DNA from: Pelargonium tetragonum | Lineage: Eukaryota > Streptophyta > Magnoliopsida > Geraniales > Geraniaceae | Reading direction: 5' to 3' | Assembly (NCBI GenBank): GCA_036897445.1 | Contig: JAYMTL010000064.1 | Span: 1-64,000, forward strand | DNA: 64,000 nt | Shown here: positions 36,521 through 48,600 of the stretch, in pieces | Numbering within the stretch: position 1 is the stretch's first letter | How the letters are laid out: each line of letters starts with the position of its first letter | Program-made: the position numbers and the translations under genes | Notes under the pieces: model-generated | The model's input: only the letters and a program-made list of their open reading frames with translations | Databases searched by the model: none | Told to the model about the DNA's origin: nothing

Positions 36521-38980
36521 AGATCTTTCTTCAAAGTAAAAACAATATTATTCTAAAAAGAGGATTTCAGACTTTAGTACCCTGATTCTTCAGATTAAAC
36601 TAATAAAAAAATGAGAGTTGTGGCTAAATTGGAGGTCTAACCCTTTCTCTAACCCTTTCATTTTGTTGATAATAACCAAATGTGATATAATAAATTTTTC
36701 GAAGTACATTGCTAGACTGATTTCTCGGGATATCCTTAGGAGAAGAATCTAAAAATCAACGCTAGTATTTTAGCAAAATGAGTTCCATAGCCAAAAAAAG
36801 CTTAAGCAGCACACCTGAAAGTCAACCTCTAAATCTTTCTTTGCACTCGTTTTATTTACCACATGTTGTTGCATGCTTCCTATTTTTCTTATTTTCCCTT
36901 GGAAAGATTTTGTAAGGAAAATATCAGAACTAATAAAACATATAAGAACGCTATCCGGACTTGAATATAAGAAGAGTCCCTATCTTCCATTCCGGATCCC
37001 GTGTCACTAAAATAAAGAAAGAAGTCAAAGGTGTATAGTATACCCACGCATGTTGCTTTTCAAAACTATTGATTTACCACTTGGCAATACTCCATAGAAA
37101 AGAGCTCACTTTACTATAACGAGAGTTTAAAAGAATTTCTACATCCTATTCTAATAAATCAAGGGATATTCCTCTCGGTCTTATAGATCTATATCAGAAT
37201 AAAGACTCTATTACTACTTATCTATTTACACATCTTGAATCTTATACTAAGATCTAAATTGAATCTAATTTTAGGGTCTCAATTCGTAAGTTTCCTCGTC
37301 TTTAATGCTTTGTGCTCTAGGGGACCTTAAGCGACCTGGAATAGAAAGTCTAATAAATAGAAGAACTAAATTACTTTTGTAAAAAATGTATTAACACTGG
37401 GGTTTCCCCTTTCTCAAGGGGTGTATCATAAAATCCTTTTTTATAGAGCATACTTTATAAAAGTCTAGCAAGAAAATTAAGAGCCTTTCAATTTAGTACG
37501 TATTGGATACAAGCACTCAGACCCTTGTGTCTTCAGTATGTAAGAGAGATTCCTTTATAGTTTATATATCCTGCAGAAAAGGACCCTTTAACAGGAAAGA
37601 ATGGATATAATCTTCTCCTTTGTTCTATGCCTTAAAGCACAATCTGGATATTACAAAGATATAAACTAGGAGCCTCCTCAGTTTAGCTTTGCTTCCTTAA
37701 TAAAAGCATAAAGGGGGTTCCCCATACTGTCAATTACTTAAGAAAATTCTTACCTGTTTAGCAAAATTCTTTTGTTGTATTCTCCTAGGCTGTGAGATAC
37801 TTCAGTTTTGTTTCAATCTAAATTTTAGTATAAAACGAGTACCCCGCTGAGACTTCTCAATTCACATAAAAGAGAGTCAAACAGTATAATATAGAGAATA
37901 TAGAGTTTCAGTACTCTTTGACCTGGGCCTAGTTGGGGCTAAAAAAGTTCATTTACGGGAGAGGTTTAGAAAATGAAATCCATAGTATAATGGTATAATG
38001 CTTAAAAAAATCTTGATATAATTTATTGCCAGTATATCCCTCCCGAACAAGTATCGAAATCTCTTATTTTGAGGGATAGTTTCTGATTCAAGTCCCCTTC
38101 AACATCCATAGATTTGTGGGCTTTTATAATACTCTTAGCTATCACTTTATGTAATCGTAAATTACAGAACAAGGAAATGAACCTTTTTACTAAGCCTCAC
38201 GGCATATCCTTTAGTTTGACTTTTCGTCACAGTACCTAGACCCCCAGAAAGTACCAGATAGGGGATTTTATAAAAAGCCAATAAGAAGGATCTTGGATTA
38301 CCGTAGTAGAAAAATGAGAATTTTATCTCGTTGAAGACTTTTGAACGGGCAGCCCTTTAACATCGAGAGCGCAAGGTTCAACAAAAAGGGGCCCTGAATA
38401 ATGCATACCTTATGTTATTTAAAGTGTCTAGACAATTCCTACAGCAATATAAACACGATGCCTTACTTGACACTCGCTATATCCTATCAAACTTAAGGTC
38501 AACGACCGCTTCATCGAAAAAGAGGAAGGAATTTATAAAAAAGACAATCAAATGCAAAAGTAATTTAAATTATTTACGCAAAAAGTCCTGCCAGAATATA
38601 AGACTCTAAAACTCTATTTTGGCCTACTTTTCAATCAAGGAGAATACCCTGAAAATTTTTTGTATAAACGACCCAGGAGCTGGGAGAAGGACCCCAGTTT
38701 ACAAGCCAGGTTTTGAGCCCATAGAACTTCTATAAAATAGAAAAGCTTTCCTTGGTATAGAGAATTCTCCTACCTTCAATTCTTATGTAAGATGTAGATA
38801 TAAAAAAGCAGGGTTTCAGGGGTTTAGTATGGCATAAAAGGCGCCTCACTTTCTAAAAAATTGAACTAAAACTAGTACATTTGTAAAAGAAAAGAGATAG
38901 GTAATGGCAAGAAAAATGAATTAGAATAAGAGTCAGGGTTACGCCTAAGCAACGAAATAGGAGTCTTAGAGACACGCGAA

Positions 38981-39011
38981 CCTTAGGTCAGTGGTTCAAG
39001 TCTACTTAGCA
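38981..39011 (+). pseudogene. trnF: trnF 3'-end fragment
   Basis: CCTTAGGTCAGTGGTTCAAG followed by TCTACTTAGCA matches the 3' part of the trnF at 13207-13279 (from the end of the anticodon stem through the T arm) with a few substitutions and a two-base gap in the acceptor. The T stem AGTGG/CTACT still pairs, with one G-T pair. No acceptor 5' half, D arm or anticodon loop is present upstream. It is a dispersed tRNA remnant; other tRNAs share parts of the T arm, so the assignment to trnF is probable rather than certain. Confidence 0.5.
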
Positions 39012-42000
39012 CAGTGGATTAAATAAAAGATCTCCTATAATTATAATCTAAGAGCATCTCCACAAGTCCCTTAACGAAACCTAGTCAAAGTCCTTTCAGA
39101 GAGTCCTTGAGAATATAAAGGCAATATGAAACAAAACTTTCCGCAAGGGTTTATTAGGGAAATTTCATCCTAATTTTTAGAAAGGCCTATCTAGCGAGAC
39201 TCCGCTTAATTAATACCCGGCGCTCTTTGTTTACTTGTTGTACGGATTGACTCCGGGTTGCCGTGGATATCTATTCTTACTGTTGTAGCACTCGAATCCC
39301 TAGTCGAGGTAATTTTCAATCTTCATTTATTAAATAAAGAGTGAAGGGTGACTGCTACAATTCCGTAAGGCATCTCTTTCTTTATATATGGCAGATGTAG
39401 ACATTCAGTGCTCTTGTCTTAATCCATAAAAAGGGGCACTCCAGACAATAAGTACGTATTCTGTATTCTGGGATACTTCGAAAAAGCGCTCTGGTGTTTT
39501 CCTTCCTGGGACTGGCAAGACTTAGATGTCAAAAAAGGTAAAATCTAGTGCGGATTAGAAACTTAGTTAGTTTAACACAAGGAATAAAAAACAGAACTTA
39601 ACTTATAAGCGTATCTTCTTTTGGAAATTAAGACAGTGCTCCTAATTCAAAAAAGGGACCTTACAATCTTTTATTTTATAGAAGCCCACTCTAATTTTGA
39701 AGGGGTAGGGAGACCCTTAATGTCCTTTTTTAGAAGTTTCAATCGTTTATAGCACTCCTCTTATCTTAAGCCCTATTCAATCTAAAAATGAAGTGAGAAA
39801 GAAAGCATCTAAGTCCTCAGAGCAAAAACCTTAATACCTAATCAAGTCTCGAGAAAGAATACAAATAATCTTTCTTTAATCAAAGAACTTCTCTATACTT
39901 CTTCTCTTTTTATAGAAAACCCGGCTGCTAAGTAGGCATCACTTAAATCTTAGGAAAGACCCTATATAAAAGAAAAATCCTAAGGCTTTAGAAAATTTTG
40001 GAAAATTGGGCGTAAACTCAAAACGAATACAGTGAAAAAATAGGAATGCCTCTAGTTTGCGGTACCTATCCTTAAGCGCCTTGAAGTCTTCTAGTTTTAG
40101 TACGCGATTTCCTTATTAAGAATGTCTTAGTAAAAGGTAAAAGAGTCCCCGTCCTTTCCTTTAGCTCGTCTTTGTAATCGCCCCCTTCTTATGTAGTCTA
40201 AGATGTTTTATGCAGTAGCCGTCTAGAACTTTCTTTTCAAAATAAAGAGCTTGGAATTTCTGATAGCGATAATAGAACGTAGACACATGCTTTTCTTATT
40301 CAAGCAACCAGGCCCTTAAGAAGAAACTAGGAACTAGAAAGAGATTCATAAGGTAAGGTTCATCACCTAATAGCTATTCCTGTCTTACTAAAAAGGCACT
40401 GAAACACTGACTAGAGACTATCCGCCTACGGTAGTCGTGCTTTGCTTTTTGGAATTTTATTTACTATATATATATGATATGTTGTATCAAATTAATATTG
40501 TAAGGATTCCAGAGCAGAGATAAAAAAAAGGAGCCGGTTTCTTCCACTAAAAACTACTCTTACAAAGACTATATTAGATTAGAGATCGGATGCGTTAAGG
40601 GACTTCTGTTAGTTTCCAGGTTTTGTACAAGTGAGACATCGTGTCAATTTTGCTTTGAAAGGGTTATCCTTTGGGTGAGTTCCTAATAGAGAGGGGAGCT
40701 AGTTATGTTATGTAATGAATTTCTAAAAGTTCTTATTATTATATACAAAAAGTGACAAGGTACAAAGTAAAGTATATGAAACTACTCAACTTTCTTTTCT
40801 AAAGCCTAATTAGATACGTCGGAATGAAATGCAAATTCCGATCTTCTTTTCAATTTGAGGCTATCAATAGCAAGTAAGAAGAAAAACCTAACGAAAAGAT
40901 AGAATGAGTTATAAAAAAATCTAAGTTTTCTAACCCCAGTAAAATGAAGAATAAGGAAGACGTATCCGACAAAAATTTGTTACTTTCTTCGAGGAAGATA
41001 AAGGGTGGCATATCCGTCACTCTTTGTCTTCAAATAAAAAGGAAAAGCCCTATACATTCTCTCTAAGGAGCTTTATAACTCTCTATACTTAGCTTTTGTT
41101 TTTCATTAACTCTAAACTTCGGAGTTTTCTATAACTTTTTAATAAGGTAAGGAGTTTGAATTCTGTGAGAATTCTATTTAGTACGTTTAGGTACTACGAA
41201 TTACATAAAATACTGCTGTCTTTTATTTAAGAAATTATCTGGCTTTCTGTTAAGTTTTGACTGAAGTACAAAGTTATAGTAGAAAGAATGAAACTAAGTT
41301 TTATGTATGTCTTGTTAGGGGCCCCTATATGCAGTATACGAGACATAACCTTTTTGTAGGTATAAAAGGCTTTCTAGAGCTAGAGATTGATTGACTACCG
41401 AAATAGAAGCTTTTTTTTCTATATTCATTCTCTTTGTTAATTTATTACGCAGACCCCCTTACCTTAGTGGGTAATTCCTAATTTATTCTAGATAGAAATT
41501 TGAATACCCGCTAGGGTTTACCAAAAGCTACAGTCAGTTTCATTAAGATTCAAGTTCAGAATCTAAAACCCGTTTTTAAGGAGTCAAGGTGTTTCCTTGT
41601 TTTTTGCAGGTTATCCGATGCAGTTATAGCTACAAAGGAGTTTTCCTATCTATGATTACAAGGTATAAAACTTATGATGAATCCCTTTTCTTAGTTATTA
41701 TATTAGTAGAATTTTAGTTGCTCTTTCACACGGACTCTTTTTTCTTACCCCTAGTAAGTAAGCTTTAGCTATTGCCTTTCGGCTAGCCTGAGAGAAGAAA
41801 CCCCAAGGGGTATAACAGGGGGCGCGTCTATCTCTATAAGCAATTACATGACAAATATGAAATGAAATCTTAGTATTCTCGCGGAAACACGGGCTCAGGG
41901 TTAACATTATACCTTTAGTTAGTGAGTTACCCTTTCTTTACCCTTATGCGTAAGCACTTGAAATAAGAAAAAAAATCTTCCTCATTGGATTAGATTACAA

Positions 42001-42231
42001 GGCGCCGGGGTACTCGCTTTTCATATAAAAGGATTCTCCTTTAGTAGTTTCGTTGGCTATCTTACTCCAGAAACCCTAGTTTAGTGCGTGAAACAAAAAC
42101 TAATAACGAATTTTATAGTATAGTAAATAGAATTTATATGGGGAAGGGGAAAGAACTCTTCTCATTAATCCAAGGAAGTTCCTAATTTTGAAAGGATACC
42201 TTTATAGAGCTCGTATTATCCCCAGTGAAAA

Positions 42232-42242
42232 GGGGGGGGGGG
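42232..42242. repeat. 11-base G homopolymer
   Basis: The run is preceded by AAAA and followed by TGG. A G run this long may be a sequencing or assembly artefact, or a slippage product. Another run of 9 lies at 25690-25698. Confidence 0.9.
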
Positions 42243-45200
42243 TGGCCTCACATCATATAGGGTCTAAGCAAATAATGCTTAAAAGCGTAACGAGAAAGAT
42301 TCGTTTGCGGATTCCTGGGCATTTACGTGAACTCAACGTCCTTTCTTAACTTAAAGAAATTTTCTGTAATCTGTAAAAGGAATCCGTGTTAGACATTAAA
42401 GAAATCCAAAGGAAGTGACTGCCCTCGGAAGATCTACTAAAAAAAAGTTCTAGATAGATATGATATAGTCGAGTTCTTTTCTTTATTACTTGAATTATAT
42501 GGGCGATCTCACTCACATAAAGAGTAACTTATTAACTTCAACCTCAAAAAAGATACTAAGGCCCGTTGTACAGTTTCGCTATTTATTATAATTGCAAAGT
42601 GCACTGGTTGATTTGTAAGTTAGGCATAGTGGGGGTATCTCATAACTTTTGAAAAGGAAGCTTTTTTAGTTGACTTCTTTCTTGTACTTTTAACCTATAA
42701 ATACTCTATGCCGAAGCTAATTGAAAGCCTAAGCAAGCTCTGTCTTAGCTGTTGAAAGCTATTAGAGTCCTATCCCTTAACAGAGACTTTAGGAACTTAC
42801 TCTACTCTGGTTTCTTTTGTAGTATACATAGTTGTAGCCACCAATCAAAAGAACCCTAAAACAACAGGGAATCCTTTTCTTAATCATCTTTCTCAGGCCG
42901 ATAATAAAATTGTGTAAAAAGCTATAAATTGCTCAGAGTTTATGAGTCAAGAGTGTAAAAAAATTCTTTCTAAGCTTGTCATAGGTTCTATAAGATGCTC
43001 TAATGAATAAAGGCAGTCCCTTAGCCCCTAAGGAGGCACTTGAGAGCCCCCCGATTAGAGGAGTCTTTAAGCGAAAGCTGCGCTTGTTATGGGAAAAAAA
43101 TAAGGAAGATTTTGGATTATTGAAAGAATAAAGCCCAGGATTTTCTTTTTGAAGGTAAGAAAATGACAAGTCTAATAAATGTGTGTGTCCCTTGTTAGGG
43201 ATTCCGCAGGCGGTTTACACAGAGTGGAGCTCTAAAGAGTCCTATAACAACCAATTCAAAGTGTTCTTTTATCCCATTTTATCGGGTAGGCCTGTTGGCT
43301 ACGCTACCTCTTTTTTTAAGGAAATTTACAAAAGGTAACAAACTCAGTCTATCCGGTGCAAAGGCTTCGCTCTTAAAACGTAAAGTGAATTGACTTGCGA
43401 GTAACGCGAAAAATGTGGAACTTCATAGAGAGTTTTGGTACAATCTCTATACTGAAAGCATTCTGGCAAGTTAATTTATAGAAAAAATGAAAGCATAGTG
43501 TTTTCTTTTAAAGAGGCCTAGTTTATACTAGACATTCAAAGAGCTAAAAACGGAACTTCCATAAGTTCGGAATGTTATATACTAATCTTAAAAAGGGATT
43601 TCATTCTCCTAATCTAGTATACCCAAAAAAGCTTCCAAAGGCTTGTGAGTGGCCTTGAGATCCGAGAGGCAAAAGAAGTGTTCTTTAAAGGTTTGCTTAT
43701 ACTAGTCGTTTCCTCAAAGTTAAGATTGAAATCCTAATTAGCAGTCTTTTCTTAAAGCTTAAAGTATGACTTAGAATACTGGGCGCTTTAACTTGAATTC
43801 GGATACTATAATCTTAAAAAAAGCAAGAAAAAAGGAGTTGGTGGGTATTAAGGGATTCCTTTTAGTCTCTTTCCAGTATAAACCGGATACTCTTTCTAAG
43901 GGATTGCACAATACAAAAGGGGTCTACTTTGACTAGAAAGCTGAAAGACTTTACTAACAGTTTTCAATCCTTGGATATGTTCTATTTTTTTAAGGTGTAT
44001 CCTAAGGATAAAGATTAATATACTCTTAACCTACAAATTTCTTTAAGGTTCGCATTTTACTAATAAAGGGATTTCTTAATCTCCTTGCAGAAGCTCGCTT
44101 CTCGCAAAAGGGGTTCTATGAATAGGACTTTTTACTGGGCAATCCGCGGGGTAGGTTACAAAAAGTTAGAACTTTTAAAAAGTGTCACCCTAGTCAAATT
44201 TTTTTGCCCTTTTATACTTAAGTAAAGGAATTCTATTAATTATATGTATAGAGAAAGGGACTTGAGTATTGAGATACCCGACGGTTTTAATAAAATTGTA
44301 ATTTGATTCAAATAAAGTGTACTTACAAATGTAAAGGTTCCTAGTAACTTAGGGATTTGGCTTAATATTTCTGGAAAGTTCGTTTAAATTTTATAAGAAC
44401 TTTTACTAGTAAGTACTAAAAAGGACCCTATCTTTATTTCGACACAGAGTAATAGGAGGGCCCTCAAAACTATAGCTTGATTGCTTTTGTAAAGTTATTC
44501 TTATAAATAGAAAAGGGGGCTCCTTCAGTTAGCAGTTTCACTAATCTTTCTAGGGTATTTACAAGTAAATAGCAACCTCATAATTTTGGGTGTGGGGACT
44601 CCTAAGATAAGAAATTTCAATTTAAAAAAGCTTCCTTATTTACTTTGATATTTTAAGCCACTTCATTCTACCAATGTAAAATACGAAAATTGTAAGTATA
44701 ATATATTTCAAAAAAGCGGTGTTTTAGTTCATATATAGAAGTAACCCTTCCTAGAGTATCCAAAAAGTTTGGATATCCTTATTTTGGGTTACTACAGGTT
44801 TGGATTCAAAATGGAATGGAATTTGGGTTGGGAGGTGGGAAAGTAAAAAAAAGGAACTAATAGATGCACTCTAAAAATTGCGGAGAGCTTTCGTTTGCTT
44901 GTAAACTTAGCTAGGAATGAACTACTCAGTTACAGAAGAGTCAGTATAGAGAATAGAAAATTCAATTCATAAAATAAAGACTCAGAACTCAGAGGTTTTA
45001 CAGGGTCTTAAGTTAGGTTAGGTATAGTAAGCATAGGCAAGGGTATGATACAGATACAAAACAGGAGTCTAACTAAGAGGAAAGATACGTATAATAAGCT
45101 AGAGAATACGGGGTTTACGGTTGAAGAAAAAATTGTTATCCTTTTTCTTGTTTTCGTGTAAAGTCTTTCATTTCAATTTCATTTAGGAGTTTTGGTTATA

Positions 45201-46614
45201 AGAGATTCTTAAAAAAGGAGGAATAATAAAAAAATTTATGTTTTATTGATTCTAACTAATTTACTTTGGTTTGCTAGGTTTTCCTCGCTATACAAAATGG
45301 AAGTTTTCTAAAAAAAGAGGTCTAAAATCAATTCTGTTGGGGAGATTGCTGATTTTTTTTGAGTACGAGAAAAGTAAGAAACTTTTGTATATAGAAAGTG
45401 TCTTCTATTCTGAAAAAAGGCTTCCGGCTATATATCAAAAAGCAAGCAAAACCAAGAAAGTAAGATCGGTCTCGGATCTTTGCTTCGCTACTATTCTTCT
45501 TGTTCTCTAAACAAGCAAGCTTGCCTCTTATGGTCTTCTTCTTGTTCTTTGAAACCTCTACCTTCTTACTGAAGAGGTAATCCTAGGAGGTGCGAGAGCC
45601 CTTTCTTTTTATATTGTTATTTGTATTCTCTTTCTTTCTATTTTCTTCTTGTTTTCTTGTTCTTTCTATTGTTTGAATGAACTTGACCCTTCCTTTTGCT
45701 CCTTGTTTGATCTAAGAGGGGAGGAGGGGGGCCGTCCAATACAAGAGTAGCAGCTGGTAAGTGAATCTAAAGTACGTGACTTTGCTTCGCACCTTGCTTG
45801 CTCTTTGGTATTCTGCTATTGGATTCTCTCTTTTTCTTCTTATTCATTATGAAAACGACTCCTATAACCCTATAATAAGGAAGAGAGTATATAGTACGCG
45901 ACGCACGAGGCTTGCTGCTTCTTTATCAAGCAAGAAATCCCTGAGATTTTATGACTGAGTGAAATCGCTTAGATAAGGATCCTTTTTTCTTTCTAGGTTT
46001 CGAATCTATCGAACCTTATCTTGTTCTTTCTTCTTGATGTTACGACACGGGTTTGCGTAGTTGCTGTGCGCAGGCATTCGTTTCGAATGAGTGAAAGAAT
46101 CGAATCGCTTAGATAGAGAGTTCTCTGCGACTCTCACTCCATTCTATTAGCAATCTTGTACTTGTCTTGTCTGAGTGTACCTCTGTCTTTCTTTTCTCTT
46201 TCTAAAAGGTACAACGCGACTGCTTTGTATCTGATGTCGTAGGTTCACTGCACTATCCTAGAGTACTAAGAAAATTGTTCACGATGTGACCTCTTTCTTC
46301 TCACTTTCCCGGGGTCTCTACTTGAGGTTTTGAACCTCTTGCTTGGAGAAAGTGTACGGAGATGTCTGAGATTGGACTCTCAAACTCCTGACCTACTCAA
46401 GTCAAGCATTCAATCATTTAGAAAAGGAACTGACCTGTTTTCAATAAGCAAGTGACAAAGTCAATCCTTAAAAGATAGAATCTACCTGTCGAATCTATCT
46501 TCGATACCTTTCATTCTTCGGTTGCCTACTTGTTCTAGTTACAACAGGTCAATCATTCCCGGATAGCCGTTCAAATCAAGTGGGAGCTTCTATCATCTTG
46601 CTTCTTTTCCATGG

Positions 46615-46670
46615 TTTCCAAAAGAGTAGGATTCCTCCTATATAGAAATTGAGAAAATTGTATCAACCAA
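46615..46670 (+). repeat. Dispersed repeat Y, copy 3
   Basis: TTTCCAAAAGAGTAGGATTC, CTCCTATATAGAAATTGAG and AAAATTGTATCAA are collinear with the copies at 18541 and 33355. This copy extends the similarity to copy 1 leftwards (TTCCAAA before AGTAGGAT). Confidence 0.65.
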
Positions 46671-47213
46671 TCTACGAGCACCCTATTCTCTTTCTATAGT
46701 TAGTTTAGAGTACGCGCGCGAGGGCTTTCTGAAAGAAGTCTATTAGATAGGTAAGCTTGCTTTGTTGTTTGAGTCTATTCATTGCATTGCCTTCAGTATC
46801 CTAAGGAATTGTCTACTTGTTTTCTAGGTCAATCGGATTTGGAATTCCAGTAGGTTCTTTTCTAAATGGTAGAACGTGTAACAACGGAGAGAATGGATAA
46901 TGAAAATCTCTGTCACTCTCCTCAATCTCTAAGTGAATTTGTCTCTGTCTTCCTTCTTCTTCTGGTTAGGATTGTTAGGAGTGAATGTCTTTTTCTTTTG
47001 TATTTGTCTTGTTCTTGTTTCTTATTGTTCTTATCTTTCTTCTTTGTTTTTCTTCTTTTCTTGTTCTATACCCAACACTCAATTCTACCCTATTCAAGAA
47101 TCACTTAGGTAATGGAATGAATGAATTCTCTTTCGAATCTATTCTATAAGTGAATTCGAGTCTAAGAATCTAGAATCTACCGAGATCTTTCATTCACTTC
47201 GATTGTTAGAACG

Positions 47214-47229
47214 CTTGTCAATTGACAAG
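47214..47229. repeat. 16-bp perfect palindrome
   Basis: CTTGTCAATTGACAAG is its own reverse complement. TCAATTGACG recurs about 50 bp downstream. No gene is adjacent. Confidence 0.8.
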
Positions 47230-47371
47230 TCTACCGTGGGTTCAAAGAAGTTTTCGTTTCTATTCTCCTCAATTGACGTAAAGAGAAGGTGACAAAGTCA
47301 AGTCACGAAGAAGTTCGTTCTCAATTTCTCTAATGACTATACAGGTCAAGCGGCTGAATTGAAGTGGAATG

Positions 47372-47396
47372 GCCGTAGGTTCGAGTCCTTCCTGCT
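47372..47396 (+). other. tRNA T-arm-like remnant
   Basis: GCCGTAGGTTCGAGTCCTTC then CTGC resembles the T arm and 3' acceptor of mitochondrial tRNA-Tyr or tRNA-Asn genes. One T-stem pair is mismatched, and no matching acceptor 5' half, D arm or anticodon arm is found within 100 bp upstream. It is at best a fragment and may be coincidental. Confidence 0.22.
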
Positions 47397-48137
47397 AAGA
47401 GCACCCTTTTCTTTTTTTGATTCTCCAGTGACAGAAACCTACATATCATCAACCCTAAAGACCCTAAATCTCTTGACAAACACAGAATCAAAACGATGCC
47501 TCAACTCCTTCACCTACCTGACCAAAATCGTATGGTTGATTCTCTCCCAAGTCCTTTTTTATGTTGCTATTTGGAACAATGAAAATGGTGTCATAGGCAT
47601 CAGCATCATACTCTGAGACTCCTCTCTTATCAAATCAAGGTTCTCAAAAAGGAAGAGACCCTAGTCGGGGAAGACTCTATTCTCAATAAGAGCTTGAGTA
47701 CCTGCACATCCTTTATGTGCTCTGGTTTACTACAGGCGTCTGAATGGTGTGAATCTGCCGTCTTGCAACTCAAAGGCGAGACTGAGCCCTTTCCTTTTTG
47801 CTTTCGGCGAACTCAAAGCATGTCGAAAGATAGAAAGGTAGCTGTTTGCTAGTCAAGCAGCCCTTCCGAAGAGGGAGGCCAAGAGGGAATCAGACTTCAC
47901 ACTCTCATTACTCAAGACAATCTTTCAAACGAGTCTAACTGACTGAGAATCAGTTCGTTTTTCTTAGTAGTCTAGCTCGAATTCTATAGTTCACATCTCT
48001 TTGAAGGCGTCTTTGAAACAAAAGAAATTCCCCTACTCCTAAAAACCTCTTTCTTTAAGAGAAACAATCTCAATCTAAAAGAAGCTCCCCGCTCCGCTAA
48101 GGCTTAGGTATGTACTTGCCCTTTTTACTATGATCCT

Positions 48138-48422
48138 ATGAAACGTCCTAACCAAGCTAATCAAATAGAGATTGATAAAAGGCAGAAGACAAAGAAACTG
48201 GCAACACAGAGCAACTGCTTAATTAAGGAAATCCAAGACTTTCCAGTAAGAGCTAAGAAAAGGGAAGATAGAGTCAACCAAAGAATCCTAGAGTTTCTAT
48301 CCAGAATCTCAAATATCTGCTATTCGGGTCCCCTATTTGACTTCTTTCTCATCCATTTTGAATTGTCGTTTTGCTTGCTTTTATATTCTATTTATCAATG
48401 GACTGACTTTAGCTTCAGTTAA
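48138..48422 (+). CDS. Hypothetical 94-residue ORF, doubtful
   Basis: The frame starts with ATG and ends with TAA. The first 55 or so residues are highly charged (Lys, Arg, Glu, Gln), and residues 66-86 (DFFLIHFELSFCLLLYSIY) could form one membrane span. No known plant mitochondrial protein is recognised. Codon use does not look distinct from surrounding spacer. It lies at the right edge of the GC-richer 45-48.6 kb block. Frames of this length are expected by chance in 64 kb. Confidence 0.12.
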   Translation: MKRPNQANQIEIDKRQKTKKLATQSNCLIKEIQDFPVRAKKREDRVNQRILEFLSRISNICYSGPLFDFFLIHFELSFCLLLYSIYQWTDFSFS

Positions 48423-48600
48423 CAAACCCCTGAAGTCTCAAACATCATAAGACGCCAGTTCTAATTCCATAAAAACTCCTTGTTGACTTTCATCTCTTCC
48501 TTTACTTACCAGGTTACCCCCCTACCAAAGTTCCTTATCTTAGCCTACCGACTCCCTCCTGTAAACACCCCTTCTTTTCTTTCAATTTAGACCTTTTTAA

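Larger units (their letters stand above)
36521..45200. other. AT-rich spacer with one tRNA fragment
   Basis: No protein gene is recognised. The only gene-derived piece found is the trnF 3' fragment at 38981-39011. An 11-base G run at 42232-42242 is the longest homopolymer of G or C seen in the window. TATCCAAA/TTTGGATA around 44756-44774 forms a minor 8-bp hairpin. Confidence 0.5.
45201..48600. other. GC-richer, pyrimidine-rich spacer block
   Basis: This block differs in texture from its neighbours: sampled lines reach about 48% GC, and CTTCTTGTTCTTT-like strings are frequent. GAATCGCTTAGATA-type phrases occur at 45961 and 46102. A 6-bp hairpin GAGGTT-TTG-AACCTC lies at 46324-46338 and a 16-bp palindrome at 47214-47229. 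Several 65-95 codon frames exist, but none has a recognised domain; the two starting with ATG (46866 and 48138) have leucine/phenylalanine-rich or charged low-complexity content. It may be a younger insertion. Confidence 0.45.

Noticed and set aside
45271-45510. 79-codon basic plus-strand frame at the edge of the 45-48.6 kb block
   Set aside because: TTG start and no recognisable domain; base composition alone explains the Lys/Leu content.
46324-46338. GAGGTT-TTG-AACCTC hairpin considered as a terminator
   Set aside because: Only 6 bp, no T-run and no upstream gene; bacterial-type terminators are not expected in this genome type.
46866-47108. 80-codon ATG frame with a leucine/phenylalanine-rich C-terminus
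   Set aside because: The hydrophobic tail is a translation of CTTCTTTTC-type low-complexity pyrimidine runs; no family match.
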